Source: JASHVB01 sp035535035
GTDB taxonomy: Bacteria > Pseudomonadota > Alphaproteobacteria > Acetobacterales > Acetobacteraceae
DNA length: 22,199 bases
Direction: 5' to 3'
Assembly: GCA_035535035.1 (NCBI GenBank)
Contig: DATLQW010000123.1
Location: 1-22,199 of the forward strand
Part shown: piece after piece, positions 17,211 through 22,199 of the stretch
Numbering within the stretch: position 1 is the stretch's first letter
Layout of the letters: every line of letters begins with the position of its first letter
Translations under genes and position numbers: made by a program
Notes under the pieces: model-generated
The model's database searches: none
What the model was told of the DNA's origin: nothing
The model's input: only the letters and a program-made list of their open reading frames with translations

Positions 17211-17783
17211 ATGAGCGACGGCCCGGGCGGGAACGACGGCGCCGCGGGACCCGATCCGCGGAAGCTGGCACAGGACTGGATCACGCTGTGGCAGAGCGAG
17301 CTGGCCGGCCTGGCAGTGGACCGCGAGGCGCAGGAGACCTGGCAGGCGATGCTGGGCCTGTGGGCCGGTGCCGCCGCCGGCATGTTGCGGGCGATGCCGC
17401 GCGACGATTTCGGGGCTGCCGAGGGACGTGGGTGGTTCGTTTCTCCCCGGCCCTGCCCCACAAGGGGGGAGGGAGCAGCGCGTGAGCAGCAGGGCGGAGG
17501 CGCCGGGGCCGCTGCAACGGCGGGGGCCGCGGCCGCTGCTGCTGCACCTGACGCTCGCGATGCTGCGATCGAGCGTCTCACGCGCCGCATCGCGGGGCTG
17601 GAAAGACGACTGGCCGAACTCGAACGAAGCGATCGCGGCGGCGATTCGCGGCAGCCTGGCCCAGCGCCCGGGCGGCGCGTTTCCCGGCGGCGCGTTCCCG
17701 GCCGGGTTCCCGGGGGAGTTCCCGAGGGAAGTCCAGGGGGCGGTCCTGGCGGAGACGCTGCGCCAGGACGCAGCGCTGATTGA
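17211..17783 (+). CDS. Small Ala-rich coiled-coil protein upstream of and overlapping the PhaC-like gene, 190 aa
   Basis: Residues 1-75 look like a folded helical domain (DWITLWQSELAGLAVDREAQ, then TWQAMLGLWAGAAAGML). This is followed by a linker with a repeat-encoded peptide (SPRPCPTRGEG), an Ala run, and then a clear heptad coiled coil near 126-145 (AIERLTRRIAGLERRLAELE). The helical-plus-coiled-coil design is reminiscent of PHA-synthase partner proteins or phasin-like factors, but I cannot assign it to PhaE or any named family. The last 100 codons (17482-17783) overlap the PhaC-like gene in another frame; beyond the coiled coil the translation is Arg/Gly/Pro-rich and probably only reflects the other gene. 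ATG 17211 has GAGG upstream. Confidence 0.65.
   Translation: MSDGPGGNDGAAGPDPRKLAQDWITLWQSELAGLAVDREAQETWQAMLGLWAGAAAGMLRAMPRDDFGAAEGRGWFVSPRPCPTRGEGAAREQQGGGAGAAATAGAAAAAAAPDARDAAIERLTRRIAGLERRLAELERSDRGGDSRQPGPAPGRRVSRRRVPGRVPGGVPEGSPGGGPGGDAAPGRSAD
17440..17475. repeat. Palindromic repeat, copy B, inside coding sequence
   Basis: CTCCC (17443-17447) pairs with GGGAG (17471-17475) and CCCC (17456-17459) with GGGG (17464-17467) around ACAA. It shares CCCACAAGGGG and the following G/A-rich stretch with copy A at 7360-7434. Here it is in frame within the small coiled-coil gene, encoding the SPRPCPTRGEG peptide, and its GGGAGGGAG end is the ribosome binding site for the GTG at 17482. Confidence 0.6.
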
Positions 17784-18738
17784 GGGCATCGCCGCCTATC
17801 GCCGCCATCCCTGGCGCCGCACCCTGGCCGATCCGCCGGCGATCTGGCAGGAGGGCGGCAGCCGGCTGTTGGACTACGGCGGCGAAGGCCCGGTGGTGCT
17901 GTTCGTCCCCAGCCTGGTGAACCGCGCCTATGTGCTGGATCTGGCGCCCGGCCACTCGATGCTGCGCTGGCTGGCGGCGCGGGGCGTCCACCCGGTCTTG
18001 CTCGACTGGGGCTGGCCCGGCGAGGCGGAGCGGCACTTCACCATGACCGATTATGTCGCCGGACGCCTGGAGCGGGCGATGGCGGCGGCGGGCCCGGGCG
18101 TTGTGCTGGCCGGCTATTGCATGGGCGGCACGCTGGCAGTGGCCGCGGCGCAACGCCGGCCGGATCTGGTGCGGGCGCTCGCGCTGCTGGCCGCGCCGTG
18201 GGATTTTCACGCGCCCGACCCGGCGCACGCCATGCAGGCGGCCGCCATGCTGCCCTTGATCGAGCCGGCGCTGGCGTTCAACCACACAATGCCGGTCGAT
18301 CTGTTGCAATCGCTGTTCGCTCTGCTCGATCCATGGGGGGTGGCCGACAAATACCGCGGCTTTGCCCGGCTCGATCCGACCAGCGAGCGGGCGACCTTGT
18401 TCGTCGCGCTGGAGGATTGGCTGAACGACGGCGTGCCGCTCGCGGCCCCGGTGGCACGTGAGTGCCTGGCGGGATGGTATGGCGGCAACACGCCGGCGCG
18501 TGGGGAGTGGCGGATCGCCGGACTTCCGGTGGACCCCGCCGCGTTGCGCATGCCGGCATTCGTTGCGACGCCCGGGCGGGACCGCATCGTGCCGCCGGAA
18601 TCCGCGCGCCCGCTGGCCCGGCTGATCGCAAGCGCCGTGCTGCACGAACCGGCGGCCGGGCATATCGGCATGACGGCCGGCGGCGCCGCCGAGCGGGTGC
18701 TGTGGCGTCCGTTCAGGGACTGGTTGACGGCACTGTAA
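17482..18738 (+). CDS. PhaC-like alpha/beta hydrolase (short polyhydroxyalkanoate synthase-type protein), 418 aa
   Basis: An alpha/beta hydrolase of the PHA synthase/depolymerase-like group. The PhaC-style lipase box with a cysteine nucleophile is seen as AGYCMGGTLA (Cys213); Asp367 in TPGRDRIVPPE and His394 in AAGHIGMTAGG complete the triad. Before the hydrolase core comes IEAYRRHP-like IAAYRRHPWRR, then WQEGGSRLLDYGG, then VPSLVNRAYVLDL, as in PhaC. At about 420 residues it is shorter than class I PhaC, nearer in size to class III, and whether it polymerises hydroxyacyl-CoA is open. The start GTG 17482 is chosen for its ribosome binding site and because GPRPLLLHL soon follows; ATG 17548 would be an alternative. 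The first 100 codons overlap the previous gene. A short FPGG tandem repeat lies near residues 64-80. Confidence 0.8.
   Translation: MSSRAEAPGPLQRRGPRPLLLHLTLAMLRSSVSRAASRGWKDDWPNSNEAIAAAIRGSLAQRPGGAFPGGAFPAGFPGEFPREVQGAVLAETLRQDAALIEGIAAYRRHPWRRTLADPPAIWQEGGSRLLDYGGEGPVVLFVPSLVNRAYVLDLAPGHSMLRWLAARGVHPVLLDWGWPGEAERHFTMTDYVAGRLERAMAAAGPGVVLAGYCMGGTLAVAAAQRRPDLVRALALLAAPWDFHAPDPAHAMQAAAMLPLIEPALAFNHTMPVDLLQSLFALLDPWGVADKYRGFARLDPTSERATLFVALEDWLNDGVPLAAPVARECLAGWYGGNTPARGEWRIAGLPVDPAALRMPAFVATPGRDRIVPPESARPLARLIASAVLHEPAAGHIGMTAGGAAERVLWRPFRDWLTAL
17671..17724 (+). repeat. Short tandem repeat in the PhaC-like gene
   Basis: Two 15-bp copies of GGCGGCGCGTTYCCS are followed by two degenerate 12-bp copies ending GTTCCCG. 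In the PhaC-like frame this gives GGAFPGGAFPAGFPGEFP; in the overlapping frame it gives an Arg/Val/Pro/Gly repeat. It lies in the poorly conserved linker before the hydrolase domain. Confidence 0.7.
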
Positions 18739-18857
18739 CGCGCATCGCGGCGTCGCAGGTTGCCGTTGGGACGCAGGCGAAACCGTATTGTTACCCCGCG
18801 TGCGCCAGCCTGGAGCTTGCCGTGATTCCCCCCCATCAGATGGCATGCAGGCGCCCT

Positions 18858-20447
18858 ATGAACCGATCTCGCTTCCGTCCTGGTCTCCTCCATCGTTGCC
18901 GTCGCGCGACGGTGGCGATCTATATCGCCATGTTGGCGCCGGTACTCGCCGGGGCGGTCGCACTCGGCGTCGAGGTGACAAGCTGGTCGGATGCGCAACT
19001 TGGTTTGCAACTCACCGCCGATGCGTCGGCTCGGGCAGGCGCGATATCCTGCTTCGACTACACGCTGGCCAGCGGCGGCAGTTGCCGCAACAACAGCACT
19101 GCGGCGCAGACCGCGGCCACGCTGGCCGCCCAGTTGGCGGAGCAGAACGGCGCAACCGGCACCAGCACTCCGACCTGGAACGCGGCGACTTCCACATACG
19201 CCGACAACCAGATCACCGCCCAGATCGTTACCGGCGTGCGGCAAAGCTCGGACGCGGCGGTGCAGGTTACCGTGCAGAAGACCGTGCCGCTGACAATCTC
19301 GCGGATATTCACCTCGACGCCGTCGGTGACGGTCAGCGCCAGTTCGATCGGCGAAGTGACGTCGAGCAGCTCGGGGGGCAGCGGCGGGCAGCCTTGCATG
19401 GTGGCGTTGCAGACGAAGGCACAGGGCGGCACCGGTCTCTCCGCCGCCGGGTCGATTAACGTCAACGCATCCGGCTGCACGCTGGTGTCGAACAACGGGT
19501 TCAGCGACTCCGGCGGCGGCAGCTTCACCCTTGCGGGGATTTATTCCGTCGGCCCGCTCGCGAGCAGCACCTCCGCCGCCGCCCCCAACGTCATGATCCC
19601 GTGCTGGGTCCCGATCAACGGCAGCTCTGAGGCACAGAATGGCTGCAGCCCGTGGCCGAGTTCAGGTTTGCTGCAGTCGAATGTCTATGTGCATCCGAAC
19701 TCCTCGGTGATTCCCGACCCATACGCATCCAACGCGGCGATGCAGGCCGCGATGGCGGGGGCCGCGAGCACAACCGGAGCGAGCATTGCATGCTCCAACC
19801 AGCATTGCACCTATACTCCCCAGGGCGGCAGCGCAACTGCGGTGCCGAGCGTTTCAGGCGGAACCGCGCTTAACGGGACCTACTGCACTGGCCAGGGCAC
19901 CAGCAGCGTGAGCTGCTACCTGCAACCGGGCGACTACGGCGGCTTCGCCGTCACCAGCGGCGGGCCGTATTATTTCATTTTCGCGTCCGGCGGCTATGTG
20001 TTCAACGGCAACATCGACCTGACCAACAACACCACCTCGTCGGGTTCCAGCAGCGGCACCGGCGTGACGATATTCACCACCGGCACGTTCACCGGGGCAA
20101 ACACGTTCAATTTCACTCTCACGGCGCCGAGCACGACCGTTTCAAACCCTGGGGGACCATGGCAGATCGCCGGCGTCGTGCTGGCGGGATCGACGACCCA
20201 GACCGTATCGCTGTCCGGCAACCCGCAGTTCCAGGTGACCGGCGTGGTGTATTTCCCGACTGCGACGTTCGATTCGCAAGGCTATAACGGGCTCGGCGCT
20301 TCGACCACGTCGTGCATGGAGATCATCGCGGGAAGCATCACGGTGACCGGCGCCACATATGTGAGCAGCGGCTGCTCGGCCGTCAACGCGGAGAGTTTCT
20401 TCAGTCAGCCTGGGACGGAATCCTACTCGACGGCTCTGGTGCAATAG
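18858..20447 (+). CDS. TadE/TadG-like pilus-assembly-associated surface protein, 529 aa
   Basis: The N-terminus has the TadG pattern: basic residues (RCRRA), one hydrophobic segment near 18-38 (TVAIYIAMLAPVLAGAVALG) ending in GVEV, then DAQLGLQLTADASARAGA. The rest is predicted to be outside the cytoplasm: Ser/Thr/Gly/Asn-rich, beta-rich, with about ten cysteines and repeated GNP-type strands near the end (SLSGNPQFQVTGVVYFPTA), as in the C-terminal parts of TadG proteins linked to Flp pili. No other tad gene is in the window. I take ATG 18858 as start; an in-frame ATG at 18840 is possible. No clear promoter was found upstream. It lies between the PhaC-like gene and phaA on the same strand but has no obvious link to PHA. 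Confidence 0.72.
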   Translation: MNRSRFRPGLLHRCRRATVAIYIAMLAPVLAGAVALGVEVTSWSDAQLGLQLTADASARAGAISCFDYTLASGGSCRNNSTAAQTAATLAAQLAEQNGATGTSTPTWNAATSTYADNQITAQIVTGVRQSSDAAVQVTVQKTVPLTISRIFTSTPSVTVSASSIGEVTSSSSGGSGGQPCMVALQTKAQGGTGLSAAGSINVNASGCTLVSNNGFSDSGGGSFTLAGIYSVGPLASSTSAAAPNVMIPCWVPINGSSEAQNGCSPWPSSGLLQSNVYVHPNSSVIPDPYASNAAMQAAMAGAASTTGASIACSNQHCTYTPQGGSATAVPSVSGGTALNGTYCTGQGTSSVSCYLQPGDYGGFAVTSGGPYYFIFASGGYVFNGNIDLTNNTTSSGSSSGTGVTIFTTGTFTGANTFNFTLTAPSTTVSNPGGPWQIAGVVLAGSTTQTVSLSGNPQFQVTGVVYFPTATFDSQGYNGLGASTTSCMEIIAGSITVTGATYVSSGCSAVNAESFFSQPGTESYSTALVQ

Positions 20448-20606
20448 CAGCGGGTAACCCGGCACCGGGCACATCGCACTGGGCTGGCCAGCGTTGGCGC
20501 GGGGCTGGCGAGCCCTGCGTACTCCGCCCTTGGCGTTCGGCCGGTGCTTCCGCACTTCCCTGGAGGGGCGTAGGATCGCGCCCCTTGCAATGGGAGAGAA
20601 CCGGTT

Positions 20607-21785
20607 ATGGACGACATCGTCATCGTCATCGTCGCCGCCGCCCGCACGCCCGTCGGCAGCTTCAACGGCACGCTCGGCACGCTGTCGGCGCACGCGCTGG
20701 GCGCCATCGCGTTGCGGGCCGCCATCGAGCGGGCCGGCGTGGACGCCGCCGACGTGGACGAGGTGATCCTCGGCCAGGTGCTGGCGGCCGGCGAGGGACA
20801 GAACCCGGCGCGCCAGGCCGCGCGCGCCGCCGGCGTGCCGGATTCCGCGACTGCGTTCGGGATCAACCAGGTCTGCGGCTCCGGCCTGCGCGCGGTGGCG
20901 CTGGCGGCGCAGCAGATCCGCACCGGCGAGAGCGCCGTGGTGGTCGCCGGCGGGATGGAGAGCATGAGCCTGTCGCAGCACGCCGCGCACCTGCGCAACG
21001 GGCAGAAGATGGGGGGGCTGGAATTCGTCGATACGATGCTGAAGGACGGGCTGTGGGACGCGTTCCACGGCTACCACATGGGCACCACGGCGGAGAACGT
21101 CGCGAGCAAGTACCAGATCACCCGCGAGCAGCAGGACCAGTTCGCGGTAGGCTCGCAGCAGAAGGCGAGCGCGGCGCAGAAGTCGGGGCGGTTCAAGGAC
21201 GAGATCGTGCCGGTGACGATCCAGGGCCGGCGCGGCGACACGGTGGTCAGCGACGACGAGTATATCCGCCACGACGCCAACCTGGAGACGATGGCCCGGC
21301 TGCGGCCGGCCTTCAGCAAGGACGGCACGGTGACCGCGGCGAACGCCTCCGGCATCAATGACGGAGCGGCGGCGCTGGTGCTTATGACGGCGACGGAGGC
21401 GGCCAGGCGAGGGCTGAAGCCGCTGGCGCGCATCGCCGCCTTCGCGACGGCGGGCGTCGATCCGGCGCTGATGGGCACCGGGCCGATCCCGGCCACGCGC
21501 AAGGCGCTGGGGCGCGCCGGCTGGAAGGCGGACGAGCTCGACCTGATCGAGGCCAACGAGGCGTTCGCGGCGCAGGCTTTGGCGGTGAACAAGGACCTCG
21601 GCTGGGACACCGGCAAGGTGAACGTGAACGGCGGGGCGATCGCCATCGGCCACCCGATCGGCGCTTCCGGGGCTCGCGTGCTGACCACGCTGGTGCACGA
21701 GATGCAGAAGCGCGATGCCCGGAAGGGCCTGGCGACATTGTGCATCGGCGGTGGCATGGGCGTGGCGATGTGCCTGGAGAGGTAG
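20607..21785 (+). CDS. phaA: Acetyl-CoA C-acetyltransferase (thiolase), 392 aa
   Basis: Condenses two acetyl-CoA into acetoacetyl-CoA, the first step to poly-3-hydroxybutyrate, and can work in reverse. The biosynthetic-thiolase residues are all present: nucleophile Cys90 in GINQVCGSGLRAV, His349 in AIGHPIGASGARVL, and Cys379 in CIGGGMGVAMCLER, with EANEAFAAQAL before them. Length is normal. A hexamer repeat (ATCGTC)3 at 20616-20633 gives the N-terminus an extra Ile-Val pair (DIVIVIVAAARTPVG). The ATG at 20607 follows GGGAGAG. PhaR and a PhaC-like protein nearby support a role in PHA synthesis; phaB is not in the window. Confidence 0.94.
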   Translation: MDDIVIVIVAAARTPVGSFNGTLGTLSAHALGAIALRAAIERAGVDAADVDEVILGQVLAAGEGQNPARQAARAAGVPDSATAFGINQVCGSGLRAVALAAQQIRTGESAVVVAGGMESMSLSQHAAHLRNGQKMGGLEFVDTMLKDGLWDAFHGYHMGTTAENVASKYQITREQQDQFAVGSQQKASAAQKSGRFKDEIVPVTIQGRRGDTVVSDDEYIRHDANLETMARLRPAFSKDGTVTAANASGINDGAAALVLMTATEAARRGLKPLARIAAFATAGVDPALMGTGPIPATRKALGRAGWKADELDLIEANEAFAAQALAVNKDLGWDTGKVNVNGGAIAIGHPIGASGARVLTTLVHEMQKRDARKGLATLCIGGGMGVAMCLER

Positions 21786-22199
21786 GCAAGGCGGGGTGAT
21801 GGCTCCGCCTCGGCTTGGGGAAGCGGGGAGGGGTGGTGCGGGTGGGTGCCGTGGTGCGGTGCCTCCACCCGCGCAGTGCCTGCACCCTCCCTCGAGGGGA
21901 GGGGGAGCGTGGTTGATTCGGCTTTGCCGATCTTCGGCTGCGGCGGCTTCTCGGCGACGGGATCAGGCTCGGGCGGCGATGGCGGCTGCTTCGGCGTTGG
22001 CGGGCAGCGGGAGGCGACGCGGACGATGGCGGTTTGGTCGCGGCGGATGGCCCATCTGGCTAGCCCATCTTATTCACCGGATAAGTCGATCCCGGATTGA
22101 TAGTGAGCAAGCAATGGAACCCGGCGCGCCCCATCCGCGGCAGGGTGACCCGCATTTCAGTCCATATCTGTCAGGCGCCAGGGGTTGATCAGGAGGGGT
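21786..22199. other. Right-edge region without a supported gene
   Basis: The first part holds repeat copy C. From about 21910 to 22090 both strands are open but Pro/Ser/Arg-rich, without motif. A plus-strand frame from GTG 22103 (SKQWNPARPIRGRV) runs to the window edge and might be the start of a gene, but 32 codons are too few to judge. I see no terminator of good quality after phaA apart from the repeat. Confidence 0.4.
21812..21908. repeat. Palindromic repeat, copy C
   Basis: GGGTGG and CCACCC form an outer pair around 21839-21870, and CCCTCCC-TCGA-GGGGAGGG forms a tight hairpin at 21885-21903. The end, GAGGGGAGGGGGAGC, matches the right part of copy A (AAGGGGAGGGGGAGC). It lies about 30-120 bp after phaA and could serve as its transcript end. 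Confidence 0.55.

Noticed and set aside
15812..17590. Long minus-strand open frame covering the NYN gene, phaR and the start of the PhaC-like pair
   Set aside because: It crosses three supported genes in other frames and has no conserved motif.
18760..18791. Possible promoter before the TadG-like gene (TTGCCG or TTGGGA with TATTGT)
   Set aside because: The spacers are 20 and 14 bp, outside the normal range.
20142..21698. Long minus-strand open frame opposite the thiolase gene
   Set aside because: The plus strand encodes a complete thiolase with all catalytic residues; the minus frame is Arg/His/Ala-rich.

Overview
The window looks like ordinary chromosome from a GC-rich alphaproteobacterium, most likely an acetic-acid-bacteria relative (Acetobacteraceae, Rhodospirillales). 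The support is gene content and style: an omega subunit with a long acidic tail, a single bifunctional Rel protein, a PhaR regulator beside a short PhaC-like hydrolase, a TadG-like surface protein, a PEP-CTERM esterase, and many GC-rich palindromic repeats. This placement is inferred from family resemblance. No rRNA, tRNA, CRISPR array, prophage or intact insertion sequence was seen.

Left part (1-5125): a decayed hydratase fragment at the edge, a small conserved hypothetical gene with a good promoter, and a long stretch without a supported gene. These are followed by a tyrosine/dual-specificity-type phosphatase (+), a PPK2 polyphosphate kinase (-) and a soluble transhydrogenase, SthA (-). The last two serve energy and redox balance.

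Middle part (5154-10326): a two-gene unit (PNPOx-like protein, then a nitrilase-superfamily amidohydrolase) behind a recognisable promoter. Next, on the minus strand, come the rRNA methyltransferase TlyA, an LLM flavin-dependent oxidoreductase, a SAM methyltransferase with a helical tail, and holo-ACP synthase. The shattered start of an ABC-transporter binding protein lies between the oxidoreductase and the methyltransferase.

Core housekeeping block (10521-16354): rpoZ and rel, closely spaced and read leftward, with acpS beyond them. Then folK and a divergent NYN-domain gene. The familiar alphaproteobacterial order NYN-folK-rpoZ-rel is interrupted here by a secreted GDSL esterase carrying a PEP-CTERM tail, plus about 0.6 kb of repeat-bearing intergenic DNA.

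Polyhydroxyalkanoate region (16429-21785): phaR (-) is divergent from a small coiled-coil protein and a PhaC-like hydrolase (+). These two appear to share about 300 bp in different reading frames. A TadG-like protein follows, then acetyl-CoA acetyltransferase (phaA). The most interesting feature of the window is here: a dispersed palindromic repeat sits in frame inside the small gene and also supplies the ribosome binding site of the overlapping PhaC-like gene. I did not find a new defence, mobile or biosynthetic system.
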